In this document: one piece after another, positions 17,024 to 25,002 of the stretch | Layout: every line of letters starts with the position of its first letter | Numbering within the stretch: the first letter of the stretch is position 1 | DNA from: Elusimicrobia bacterium GWA2_62_23 | GTDB taxonomy: Bacteria; Elusimicrobiota; Elusimicrobia; Elusimicrobiales; UBA9959 | Direction of reading: 5' to 3' | DNA: 36,640 bases | NCBI GenBank assembly: GCA_001799635.1 | Contig: MGTV01000025.1 | Coordinates: forward strand, 1 to 36,640 | Notes under the pieces: model-generated | Database searches by the model: none | What the model was told of the DNA's origin: nothing | What the model saw: the letters and a program-made list of their open reading frames with translations, nothing else | Translations under genes and position numbers: made by a program

Positions 17024-19134
17024 GGGACCGCCTTTACGGCGGGGGTCTGGTGCTTGGGAATGGAGAAAACGAACTTGGCGCCCTTGCCGGGGTCGGATTC
17101 GGCCCAGATGCGGCCCTTGTGCGCCTCGGCCACGTACTTGCAGATGGTCAGGCCGAGGCCCGTGCCGCCGGCTTTCTGGCCTTTGACCTGCTCGAACTTC
17201 TCGAAGACCTTGTCCAGGTACTCCGGCGGGATGCCGTCGCCGGTGTCGCGCACCCAGGCCTGGATGGAATCCCCCCCGTCCGCCATGCCGATGGTGATGG
17301 TGCCGTTCTCAGGCGTGAATTTTATGGAGTTGCCGATGAGATTGGTGAACATGCGCTCCATCAGGCCGCTGTCGGCCGTGATCACGAGCTGTTCGGGCCC
17401 TTCTATCTGAAATTTTATCTGCTTGCGCTGACCGAGGGATTCCATCAGCTCTATGACCCTCGCGGCCACTTCGCGCAGGTTCATCTCGGTCAGCTTCAGT
17501 TCCATCTTGCCGGCTTCCATCTTGGCGGCGTCGAGGATATTGTTGATCATGCCGAGCAGGCGGAAAGAGGCGCGGTCTATGGAGACGAGCATCTTCTTCT
17601 GGGCTTCGTTGACGGGGCCGGGGATCTCCTTGATCATGAACTCCACGAAGCCCTTGATAGCGCCCATCGGGTTGCGCAGGTCGTGAGTGATGGAGTGAAG
17701 GAACTCGTCCTTGATGCGGTCCAGCTCCTTGTCCAGCGTGATATCGTAGAAACCCAGCAGGCGGCCCAGCGGCGCGCTATGGCCGGGGGCGGTGATGGGC
17801 GTGGTGAAGCATTTGAAGTAACGGCGGGAATGCTCCAATGAGATCTCGATCTCGCGGAAATGCCCTTCTTTGGGGGATTCCAGCACGTCCTTGACCGGCT
17901 CTTTCATGACCTCGGCCTGGATCAGATCGAACAGGGGCCGGCCTTCCACGGCTTCTTCCTGGCCGATGCCGAGCACGGACCGGGCCCGGCGGTTGGCCAG
18001 CTGCACGCGGCCGTCCATGTCTATCATCATGATGCCTTCCTCGGTGGAGAAAAGGATGGCCTCCGTGTTCTTCTGCTCGCGGATGATGCGGTCCACCTGC
18101 ATGTCGGAGTAGGTCTTGAGCTGGGAGACCATGGTGTTGAAGGTCTCGGCCAGGTCGTTAAGCTCGTCGGTGGTGTGCACCTCGGCTTTATGGGTGAAAT
18201 CCCCGGCGGCGACGTGCTCGGCGGCCCGGGTGAGGACGGTGATAGGCTTGGAAAGGCTGCGGCTGAGGAACCAGGCGGCCCCCACGGCCAGGGCCAGGAA
18301 CAGGAGCACGGCGTAAACGGCCTGGCGCTTCATGAAAAGGGCGTAGCTGTAGGCGCCTTCCTGCGGCTGGCTGACGATAACGGCGCCGCCCAGTTCGGAG
18401 ATCGGGGAGTAGGCGCCCAGCATCTGCCGGCCGGTCTCGTCGGAAAACTCCACCGAGCCGGAAGACAGCGCTTTTACGGCGTCCTGAGAAACGCGCCACC
18501 CCTCGGCGGAACGCACGGCCTCGGGGGCCAGGTCGGCGGGCCAGGCTATGGCCTTCCCGTCGCGGTCCAGTATCAGGGGGAAGCCGTCGGAGCCGACCCG
18601 CTTGAGGTCCAGGGAATCTATGAAGGTCCCCAGGTCCAGTTCCGACCGGAGGGCCATGTCCTTGCCGAAAGGATAATAGAACACCGCCACCCTGGTGCCG
18701 GGCTGCACCAGGAGGCTGCGGCGGCCGGAGCGCGCGGCCTTGAAGCCGGGCTCGGCGGCGTACTTCTTAAGCGGCTCTTCCTTGCTGGCGAAAGGGCTGA
18801 GGATCTTCACCACCTCGGCGCCTTCCCTGGAAAGCACCGAGAGCTGCAGCACTTCGCGCCGGGTCTCCAGCAGGGAAGCCAGCATGACCTGCTTGTTCTC
18901 CCAGTCCATCTGCCCCATGGCGGCGATGGCGGACCGGAAGGCCAGGTCGGCGCTCTTTACGTGGGCATTTATTTCGGAGGAGATCTTGTCGGCGGCGGTG
19001 AGGTGGAGTTCCAGGATGACCGTGCGCACGCCCAGCTGGCCCAGGCTTATGAGGCGCAGGCCGAGCAGGCCGAGGGGGAGCACCGATACCAGCACCAGTA
19101 CGGCCACGAACTTATGCAGGAGCCTTAATTTCAT
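17020..19134 (-). CDS. Membrane sensor histidine kinase (Cache-like sensor, HAMP, PAS)
   Basis: The 704-residue protein has TM1 (about 8-28), a periplasmic sensor of about 240 residues (Cache-like), TM2 (about 270-292), HAMP (about 293-345), PAS (about 352-460), HisKA with phospho-acceptor H484 (LHSITHDLRNPMGA), and HATPase_c. HATPase_c shows the N box (NLIGNSIKFTPENG), G1 (DTGDGIP), F box (FEKFEQV) and G2 (GGTGLGLTICK). It should autophosphorylate and signal to a response regulator, but no regulator gene is in this window. It leads a two-gene operon with the LysM-FecR protein (ATGA overlap). It has no Shine-Dalgarno, and the promoter -10 is 12 bases from the ATG. Confidence 0.93.
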   Translation of the reverse strand: MKLRLLHKFVAVLVLVSVLPLGLLGLRLISLGQLGVRTVILELHLTAADKISSEINAHVKSADLAFRSAIAAMGQMDWENKQVMLASLLETRREVLQLSVLSREGAEVVKILSPFASKEEPLKKYAAEPGFKAARSGRRSLLVQPGTRVAVFYYPFGKDMALRSELDLGTFIDSLDLKRVGSDGFPLILDRDGKAIAWPADLAPEAVRSAEGWRVSQDAVKALSSGSVEFSDETGRQMLGAYSPISELGGAVIVSQPQEGAYSYALFMKRQAVYAVLLFLALAVGAAWFLSRSLSKPITVLTRAAEHVAAGDFTHKAEVHTTDELNDLAETFNTMVSQLKTYSDMQVDRIIREQKNTEAILFSTEEGIMMIDMDGRVQLANRRARSVLGIGQEEAVEGRPLFDLIQAEVMKEPVKDVLESPKEGHFREIEISLEHSRRYFKCFTTPITAPGHSAPLGRLLGFYDITLDKELDRIKDEFLHSITHDLRNPMGAIKGFVEFMIKEIPGPVNEAQKKMLVSIDRASFRLLGMINNILDAAKMEAGKMELKLTEMNLREVAARVIELMESLGQRKQIKFQIEGPEQLVITADSGLMERMFTNLIGNSIKFTPENGTITIGMADGGDSIQAWVRDTGDGIPPEYLDKVFEKFEQVKGQKAGGTGLGLTICKYVAEAHKGRIWAESDPGKGAKFVFSIPKHQTPAVKAVP

Positions 19135-19139
19135 AGTTG

Positions 19140-19174
19140 CGCGGTTATTATAGCATTGTTAACAAGCGGGGCAA
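19140..19174 (-). promoter_or_regulatory. Promoter of the histidine kinase operon
   Basis: TTGCCC (19174..19169) and a perfect TATAAT (19152..19147) are 16 bp apart on the minus strand, inside the 3' end of rdgB. The predicted transcription start near 19140 is 6 bases before the ATG, and no Shine-Dalgarno is present. Confidence 0.6.
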
Positions 19175-19744
19175 TATGGCCGAGAGGGCGCGGGCGCGGT
19201 GGCTGAGGGCGTTCTTGGCCTCCTCGGAAAGTTCCGCCAGCGTAAGGGGGCCTTCGCCCACCAGGAAAAGAGGGTCATAACCGAAACCGTTGGCCCCGCG
19301 CGGCGCCGCGGCGATGGCGCCTTCCAGCGTGCCGCGGGCCGTGACGGTGAGGCCGGAAGGCAGGGCCAGCGCCACCACGCAGGCGAAGCGCGCGGAGCGC
19401 TTTCCCTCCGGGACTTTGTCCAGCGAGGCCAGCAGCAGGGCGTTGTTCTGAGCGTAAGAGGCGGTCTCCCCGGCGTAACGGGCCGAGCGCACCCCGGGCG
19501 CGCCGCCCAGGGCGTCCACTTCCAGCCCGGTGTCGTCCGCCAGCGCCGGGAGGCCGGTGAACCTGGCGGCAGCCAGGGCCTTCTTGAGGGCGTTCTCCTC
19601 CAGGGTGGCCCCGTCCTCTACAGCAGGGACGGCCCCCGGGAAGTCCGCCAGGGTCCTGACCTTAAGGGGCAGTTTTGGCAGGATGGCCAGCATCTCCGCG
19701 GCCTTATGGGTGTTGAAAGTAGCGAGAACGAACGTTTTTTCCAT
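19148..19744 (-). CDS. rdgB: Non-canonical purine NTP pyrophosphatase RdgB/HAM1
   Basis: RdgB cleaves dITP, XTP and similar damaged purine nucleotides to monophosphates and keeps them out of DNA. The 198-residue protein has the family start VLATFNTHKAAEM (usually VLATGNKGKL), ADDTGLEVDALGGAPGVRSARYAG, NGFGYDPLF and the closing SHRARAL. The length is normal. No Shine-Dalgarno precedes the ATG, and the next start codon in the other direction is only 14 bases away. It is followed within 13 bases by the histidine kinase, which has its own promoter inside the rdgB 3' end. Confidence 0.94.
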   Translation of the reverse strand: MEKTFVLATFNTHKAAEMLAILPKLPLKVRTLADFPGAVPAVEDGATLEENALKKALAAARFTGLPALADDTGLEVDALGGAPGVRSARYAGETASYAQNNALLLASLDKVPEGKRSARFACVVALALPSGLTVTARGTLEGAIAAAPRGANGFGYDPLFLVGEGPLTLAELSEEAKNALSHRARALSAILPRLLTML

Positions 19745-19758
19745 TAAAATATATTAAA
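19745..19758. promoter_or_regulatory. 14-base divergent intergenic region, all A/T
   Basis: The whole gap between the divergent rdgB and TPR start codons is TAAAATATATTAAA. It has a possible -10 in each direction (TAAAAT on plus, TTTAAT on minus), each 8 bases from its ATG. -35 elements would have to lie inside the opposing coding sequence. Neither gene has a Shine-Dalgarno. Confidence 0.45.
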
Positions 19759-22077
19759 ATGTTCTTTGTGACGGACTACTCACAAAATCTTAACATTTTT
19801 AGCGGCGCGCCGGCCGGCTTCCTGCAGGCCATCCGCACTTTCGAAGGCCTGAGATCGCTCGCCATGCCCGTCAAGGCGGCGGAGGCCGGCGGGGCCACGC
19901 TGTTCTTCATCGTCCCGAAGACAGAGGGCGGACAGGCCTTCCTGCCGGCCTTCACCGACGACCGGCTGGTGCTGCCGCCGCTGGTCAGCCTCCCGCCGGC
20001 AGACGCGGCGCTCCTGCTCTTCCACGCGCCCCACCACGAGTCCTTCGTTTTCAATTCCGAACACCCCCAGGCGCTGGAAATGCTTTCGCCGTTGAGGGCA
20101 TCCCGCAGCGACGTTTCGCTGCTGGCAGGATATTTCACCTCCGGCGGCGGGGCCGGCGGCGACCTGGCAGGGGCCGCGGCGGCGGAATTCGCGGCCGGCC
20201 GGCTGCACGCGGCGCATTACCTCTACGCGCTGGCCGCGGCGAAGAACCCGGACTCCAGGGCGCGGTTCGCGGCGGGTTCCGTACTGCTGGAACTGGGCCT
20301 GCTGCAGGAGGCCTACGACGGGTTGAAGGCGGAGACCGATCCGGAGGCCCTGCTGACGCTGGCCTCCATACAGCGGCGGGCCGGCGGCTACCAGGCCGCG
20401 GCCGACCTGCTGGCGTCCATCCCCCCCGGCACCCAGCTCGACGAGAGAGTGGCGGTGGAGAAGGCCTGGCTGGACCTGGAAGCGGGCCGCGAAGAGGAGG
20501 CGGAGAAAGCTTTCCAGCGTCTCTCCACAGCCGCTTTCGACAAGGCGGAGCCGCTGTCCGGCCTGGGCGCGGCACTGGCGAAGAACGCTTTCAAGGCCAA
20601 GGACAAGGGCAAACTTTCGGCCGCGGCCTCGGCGCTCCGTTCCGCCCTCGCCACCCCTTCCGCCCCCATGGCCCGGATACTTTTTCAGCTGGGCAACCTC
20701 TACTTCCGGTCCGGAGACATGGTGCAGGCCGAGGATTGCTACCGCCGGTCGGCCATGCTGGCCCCCGCCGTGCAGGCCCTGGGCAACCTGGCCCTGACGC
20801 TCCTCAAGACCGGCAAGAACGCCGAAGCCGCGGCGGTAACGCTGAAGATCGCCCTCACCGACACGGAATCGGCGGCGCGCCTCGTGCCGCAGTTCCCGCC
20901 CGCCGCCATTGAAGAACTTTTTCCCGCCCCGAAGGCCGCGCCGGCGCCGGCCCCGGAAACCGCGAAGCCGGTCGAACCGCCTCCGGCGGCGGCGCAGGCG
21001 CCGCTGCCCGCGGCCGCTCCGGCCCCGGCCCCTGTCCCCGGCCTGGCCGCGGCCTCGCTCGAACCGGCCCCGCTCTCCTCCGACAGGACAGGCGCCAAGC
21101 CGGCCCCCGCCGCTCCGGCCGCGGCGCCCAAGGCGGAGCAGCAGGCGCAGCGCCCCAGGATCGAGACCCTGCGGGACGTGATGTCCGCCCCCTCCGCCCC
21201 GACGGAAGAGGAAAGCCGCGGCGACGCGTTCATCTCGGGCGCCTTCCGCATGGCTTCGGACCTGGAAGACGAACTGGGCAGGAAAGTCTACTTCAACCCC
21301 GACGGCCTCGGCGAGGCTGAAAAGAAGCTCCGCCTCACCTTTATAAAGGACAAGGTCGACCAGCAGACCAAGGTGGACATGGTCAGGGACTGCGCGGCCT
21401 TTCTCTGCTACTTCCTCCAGGAGCGCCATAAAGGACGCCTGATCCAATTCCCTGACTTCGACCCCTGGGGCTGGCCCATGATCTTCGAGCAGCCCAACCT
21501 GAAACTGGTCACCTACCCGGTCCAGCGCGCCTGGCGCCTGCTCTGGGGCGGCGGGGTACCCGAACCCGGCTGGCTGGCCAAGTACTCGGTCTGGCTGACC
21601 GAACGCCTGCGCGCCCCCGGACCCCTGCCCTGCGGACTGGAAGCCGCGAAAAAGCGGATCATGAGCCACGCCGAGCGCCTGACGGACTCCGCCACCGAAC
21701 ACCGGCGGATGATGGTCCTGGTCTCCTCGCTGCCGGAGACCTCCGGCATAGAGCTCGGCCGCTCCGGCCTCTTCAAACTGGAGGAGGCGATAAGGAGCAA
21801 TTTCAAACCCGACATCCCCCCCACCACCGACGGCTGGAAACTGCTGCGCTGCTACGGCCACATTTTCGCCGAGACCCTGATCAGGGACCTGAAGGGCGTC
21901 TGGTACAATACCGACGGCGAGGACGGCGGCTGGACGCTGCAGTTCCCCTGGAAAACTATCGTCTTCCCTCTTGGCAAGGTCTACAAGGCCGCGGCCGACC
22001 GCAGCGGCCTGGTGGACTATTACGACCAGCTCGTGCAGGAAAAGATCCGCCTGCAGGGCGGGCCCACGGCCGGCTAG
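19759..22077 (+). CDS. Large TPR protein with unknown N- and C-terminal domains
   Basis: The 772-residue protein lacks a signal peptide. Residues 1-130 form an unrecognised domain. About 140-375 are degenerate TPRs (for example ARILFQLGNLYFRSGDMVQA). About 390-465 is an Ala/Pro-rich linker. About 470-772 is a conserved-looking, Trp-rich domain (FDPWGWPMIFEQP, then GVWYNTDGEDGGWTLQFPWK) of unknown family. The last part has the feel of small domains such as DUF3806, but I cannot confirm that. It is probably cytoplasmic. The start has no Shine-Dalgarno; the next in-frame ATG is 35 codons in (19864). Function unknown. Confidence 0.75.
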   Translation: MFFVTDYSQNLNIFSGAPAGFLQAIRTFEGLRSLAMPVKAAEAGGATLFFIVPKTEGGQAFLPAFTDDRLVLPPLVSLPPADAALLLFHAPHHESFVFNSEHPQALEMLSPLRASRSDVSLLAGYFTSGGGAGGDLAGAAAAEFAAGRLHAAHYLYALAAAKNPDSRARFAAGSVLLELGLLQEAYDGLKAETDPEALLTLASIQRRAGGYQAAADLLASIPPGTQLDERVAVEKAWLDLEAGREEEAEKAFQRLSTAAFDKAEPLSGLGAALAKNAFKAKDKGKLSAAASALRSALATPSAPMARILFQLGNLYFRSGDMVQAEDCYRRSAMLAPAVQALGNLALTLLKTGKNAEAAAVTLKIALTDTESAARLVPQFPPAAIEELFPAPKAAPAPAPETAKPVEPPPAAAQAPLPAAAPAPAPVPGLAAASLEPAPLSSDRTGAKPAPAAPAAAPKAEQQAQRPRIETLRDVMSAPSAPTEEESRGDAFISGAFRMASDLEDELGRKVYFNPDGLGEAEKKLRLTFIKDKVDQQTKVDMVRDCAAFLCYFLQERHKGRLIQFPDFDPWGWPMIFEQPNLKLVTYPVQRAWRLLWGGGVPEPGWLAKYSVWLTERLRAPGPLPCGLEAAKKRIMSHAERLTDSATEHRRMMVLVSSLPETSGIELGRSGLFKLEEAIRSNFKPDIPPTTDGWKLLRCYGHIFAETLIRDLKGVWYNTDGEDGGWTLQFPWKTIVFPLGKVYKAAADRSGLVDYYDQLVQEKIRLQGGPTAG

Positions 22078-22088
22078 GCCTTTAGCCC

Positions 22089-22124
22089 TTGATTCACCGC
22101 GCCTTTTTCCGGATAATATAAAGG
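22089..22124 (+). promoter_or_regulatory. Sigma-70-type promoter of the clostripain-like operon
   Basis: TTGATT (22089..22094) and GATAAT (22112..22117) are 17 bp apart. A start near 22124 gives a leader of about 29 bases with a GGAG ribosome site 8 bases before the ATG at 22153, a conventional arrangement. Confidence 0.6.
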
Positions 22125-22152
22125 TCGCCACTCTAAAAGCGGAGCGTACTGA

Positions 22153-23517
22153 ATGAAACTTCCAACAGCGATATTGCTCGCCCTGTTCGCCACCCATCCC
22201 GCCTCGGCCGGAACGGCCCTGGATTCACTCTCCGTACTCGCTCCCGAAGCGCCTGCCGCGGCGCCGGCCCCCAAAGCCGAACTGAAAGAATGGACCGTCA
22301 TGGTCTACATGAACGGCAAGAGCAACATAGAACCTTTCGCCCTGACCGACCTGAACCGCTTCGAAACGGCCGGCTCCGGCCCCAACGTCAACATAGTGGC
22401 CGAGATCGGCCGCTCGAAGGGCCTGGACAACGACACCACGGCCGACGGCGACTGGGCCGGGGTGCGCCGCTACTTCGTCACGAAGGACGCCGACCCGGAC
22501 CATATCGCGTCCCCCCTGCTGGCCGACCTGGGCAGCCCCGACATGGGCGACTGGAAAGAGGCCGCGGCTTTCGTGAAGTGGGCCAAGGCCGCCTACCCGG
22601 CCAAGAAGTACGCTTTCGTGATCTGGGACCACGGCTGGGGCTGGCTGGACCCCGTGAAACCCGGGCAGAACCCGATGGACGACGAGAAGTCCATTTCCCA
22701 CGATTTCGTGACCGGCAACTACATCGGCACCCGCCAGATGGGGAAGATCTTCCGCGAGGCCGGCAAAGTGGACCTGTACGTTTCCATGGCCTGCTTCATG
22801 CAGATGGCCGAAGTGGCCTACGAGATCAAGGACGGCGCCGACGTGATAGTGGGCGCGGAAGAAGTGATACAGCTGCCCAGCCTGAACTGGGAGGGCTTCC
22901 TGGCCGCCCTCGCGGCCGACCCCGGCGCCTCTCCCGAGAAGGCCGGCGTCTACCTGGTGGACACTTTCAAGGAAATGTACTCCCGTCCCGAAATGCAGGA
23001 CCTGCTGCAGCAGGGCGGCTACGGCACGCAGCTCTCGGCCATCCGCGGCGCTAAGATGCGCGGCCTCGCCGCCAGGCTCAAGACCTGGTACCAGCTGGCC
23101 ATGGCCGCCGACGACAGGGCCGCGCTGGCCCGGGCCAAGGCCGAAGTGGTGCGCTTCGAGATCGGCGACCCCTCCACGGACCCCGACAAGCGGGTGGCGT
23201 TCTACGGCGACCTCTCCCATTTCGTGGAGCTGGCGGGCCGCTACGCGGACAAGGCCCGCCCCGGCGCCGGCAAAGCCGCCGCGGCCGGCCGCAGCCTTAA
23301 CCGCTTCATCGCCTCCGAACTGGTGATCCGCAACGCGGCGCTCGGGAAGGACCGCACCGGCAAGGATTTCTCCTCGGTAAAAGGCCTCGCCATCAACATC
23401 CCCGGCAAGCCCGGCACCCTGATAGAGTACTACCCCACCTACGACCGGCTCTTCTTCGCGCAGGACAGCGGCTGGGGAGAGTTCATGAAATACCTGGACG
23501 CCATAGAGAACAGGTGA
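22153..23517 (+). CDS. Exported clostripain-like cysteine protease (peptidase C11)
   Basis: The 454-residue protein has a signal peptide (about 1-19) and a C11 caspase-fold domain. It shows WTVMVYMNGKSNIEPF at its start, catalytic H160 in VIWDHGWGW and catalytic C214 in YVSMACFMQMAEVAYEI, followed by VIVGAEEV. C11 enzymes cut after Arg or Lys and often mature by self-cleavage; the cleavage site is not obvious here. It would act in the periplasm or outside the cell. It has its own promoter and leads a five-gene run. Its TGA overlaps the next gene's GTG start. What an exported protease has to do with the isoprenoid and nucleotide genes downstream is unclear. Confidence 0.9.
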   Translation: MKLPTAILLALFATHPASAGTALDSLSVLAPEAPAAAPAPKAELKEWTVMVYMNGKSNIEPFALTDLNRFETAGSGPNVNIVAEIGRSKGLDNDTTADGDWAGVRRYFVTKDADPDHIASPLLADLGSPDMGDWKEAAAFVKWAKAAYPAKKYAFVIWDHGWGWLDPVKPGQNPMDDEKSISHDFVTGNYIGTRQMGKIFREAGKVDLYVSMACFMQMAEVAYEIKDGADVIVGAEEVIQLPSLNWEGFLAALAADPGASPEKAGVYLVDTFKEMYSRPEMQDLLQQGGYGTQLSAIRGAKMRGLAARLKTWYQLAMAADDRAALARAKAEVVRFEIGDPSTDPDKRVAFYGDLSHFVELAGRYADKARPGAGKAAAAGRSLNRFIASELVIRNAALGKDRTGKDFSSVKGLAINIPGKPGTLIEYYPTYDRLFFAQDSGWGEFMKYLDAIENR

Positions 23518-24452
23518 CCATAGACGGGGACGCTGATGACTATTTGACTATTTGGCAAAAACGCTTCCCCCCCCCGGTTTCATCCGCAGAACACCAAATG
23601 CCCAAGACATCTCCAAATAGTCAAATAGTCATCAGCGTCCCCGCCAACTCTTCGTTTGCGCCCGCTTTTTTCTTCCTCAAAAAAGACCAGCGCAGGGCGC
23701 TTTCAGCCTACTACGGCTACGCCCGCGCCGTGGACGACATCGCCGACGACCCGGGCCTGGCCGCGGCCGACAGGCTGGAGCGCCTGGCGGCCTGGCGCGC
23801 CTCGGTGGAAGTCCTGTTCTCCGGCGGAGAGCCGGGCGGGACGCTGGGGCGCGAACTGGCCTGGGCCGTAAAGGCCTTCCCGCTGCGCCGCGAACATTTC
23901 CTGCTGGTGCTCGACGGGGTTTCCGCTGACCTGGACAAGAAGAACTACGCCACCCGGGCCGAACTGGAACATTACATGTACCGCGTGGCCTCCGCGGTAG
24001 GCCTGGCCTGCCTGGCTATCTCCGGCTACGACGCCCCCGACGCCGGGCTCTTCGCGGAGAAGCTCGGCTACGCCGTGCAGCTGACCAATATCCTCAGGGA
24101 CGTGGCCGAAGACCACGCCGCCGGCCGCGTCTACCTGCCGGCCGAGGACCTGGCCAGGTTCGGGTGCCCGCCCGCCGCCCTCGGCGGTTCCAATTACTCC
24201 CCCGATTTTATAGAATTGATGAAATTCGAGGCGGCGAGGGCCCGCGCCCTTTACGCCGAGGCCCTGGCCCTGGCCGACCCCTCGCGCAAGCGCAGCCTCG
24301 CCGCGGCGCTGGTAATGGGCGGGGTGTACAGGGAACTGCTGGAGAAGCTGGAGCGCGGCGGTTTCCGCGTAAAAGAAGGCCGCGTGCGCCTGACCGCCCT
24401 GGAAAAATTCAAAGCGCTTTTAAAAGCCTGGAGAGACTATGTTAAAATCTGA
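23514..24452 (+). CDS. Phytoene/squalene synthase family protein (CrtB/HpnC/HpnD-like), N-terminus altered by an insertion
   Basis: The family joins two prenyl diphosphates head-to-head, giving phytoene, or presqualene/squalene for hopanoids. The fold shows [20 protein letters not shown], the first Asp-rich motif [20 protein letters not shown] and the second motif NILRDVAED with [10 protein letters not shown]. From GTG 23514 it is 312 residues. The first about 45 residues (before SSFAPAF) are almost entirely encoded by an inverted-repeat element (23525..23643). There is no other ATG/GTG/TTG just before the conserved part except ATG 23598 in the element's loop. GTG 23514 overlaps the upstream TGA, so coupled initiation is likely. 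The product (carotenoid or hopanoid) cannot be told, as no partner genes are near. Confidence 0.88.
   Translation: MTIDGDADDYLTIWQKRFPPPVSSAEHQMPKTSPNSQIVISVPANSSFAPAFFFLKKDQRRALSAYYGYARAVDDIADDPGLAAADRLERLAAWRASVEVLFSGGEPGGTLGRELAWAVKAFPLRREHFLLVLDGVSADLDKKNYATRAELEHYMYRVASAVGLACLAISGYDAPDAGLFAEKLGYAVQLTNILRDVAEDHAAGRVYLPAEDLARFGCPPAALGGSNYSPDFIELMKFEAARARALYAEALALADPSRKRSLAAALVMGGVYRELLEKLERGGFRVKEGRVRLTALEKFKALLKAWRDYVKI
23525..23643. mobile_element. Non-autonomous inverted-repeat (MITE/REP-like) element
   Basis: Two perfect 30-bp arms (23526..23555 and 23613..23642; 31 bp with the outer C/G pair) flank a 57-base spacer. Each arm starts GGGGACGCTGATG and holds a tandem 8-mer GACTATTTGACTATTT. 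The arms are AT-richer than surrounding DNA, and the spacer has a run of nine C. No transposase is encoded, and no clear target-site duplication is visible. The 117 bases between the G and C ends equal 39 codons and are open in the frame of the host gene. Similar GGGGACG-ended palindromes are, from memory, associated with RAYT-type transposases; that link is inference. Confidence 0.75.
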
Positions 24453-25002
24453 CGCCTGGATCCGCGAGAAGTGCCGCAAGGAAAAGATGATCGCCCCCTT
24501 CGTGGAGGGCCTGGTGGCCAGGGGCAAGGTCTCCTACGGCCTTTCCTCCTACGGCTACGACATCCGCGTCTCCGACGAGTACAAGGTGTTCACCGACGTG
24601 CACAACTGCGTGGTGGACCCCAAGAACTTCAACGACAAGTCCTTCGTGGACATCAAGGCCCCCTACTGCATCGTGCCGGCGCATTCCTTCGCCCTGGCCC
24701 GCTCGGTGGAATACTTCCGCATCCCGCGCGGCGTCATCGGGCTCTGCATAGGCAAGAGCACCTACGCCCGCTGCGGCATCGTGGTCAACATCACCCCCCT
24801 GGAACCGGAATGGGAAGGCCACCTGACGCTCGAGATCTCCAACACCACACCCCTGCCCGCCAAGATCTACTCCAACGAGGGCATAGCGCAGCTGGTCTTC
24901 CTCGGGGCGGAAGACGAGTGCGAAACCTCGTACAAGGACAGGAAGGGCAAGTACCAGGCCCAGCGCGGAGTCACGCTCCCCCGCATCTTGAAACCCCGGT
25001 GA
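24439..25002 (+). CDS. dcd: dCTP deaminase
   Basis: Dcd converts dCTP to dUTP, feeding dTMP synthesis; some homologues also hydrolyse dUTP. The 187-residue protein has [10 protein letters not shown] (39-46), the phosphate-binding GKSTYARCG (105-113), [11 protein letters not shown] with the conserved Glu before Gly, and [13 protein letters not shown]. The C-terminal tail [12 protein letters not shown] is the mobile lid that closes on the nucleotide. It overlaps the previous gene by 14 bases and the next by four (GTGA), in the middle of the C11-led run. Monofunctional and bifunctional forms cannot be separated by eye. Confidence 0.95.
   Translation: MLKSDAWIREKCRKEKMIAPFVEGLVARGKVSYGLSSYGYDIRVSDEYKVFTDVHNCVVDPKNFNDKSFVDIKAPYCIVPAHSFALARSVEYFRIPRGVIGLCIGKSTYARCGIVVNITPLEPEWEGHLTLEISNTTPLPAKIYSNEGIAQLVFLGAEDECETSYKDRKGKYQAQRGVTLPRILKPR

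Noticed and set aside
19000-20500. Possible replication origin at the strand switch (left genes minus, right genes plus)
   Set aside because: The gap is only 14 bases, with no DnaA boxes, no dnaA/dnaN/gyrB nearby and no AT-rich unwinding region of useful size. A simple divergent gene pair explains it.
24471-24998. In-frame extension upstream of the TPR gene inside dcd
   Set aside because: The stretch lies wholly inside dcd in another frame and reads as Arg/Pro/His-rich noise. A GTG at 24999 overlapping the dcd stop and followed by a signal peptide is the better start.
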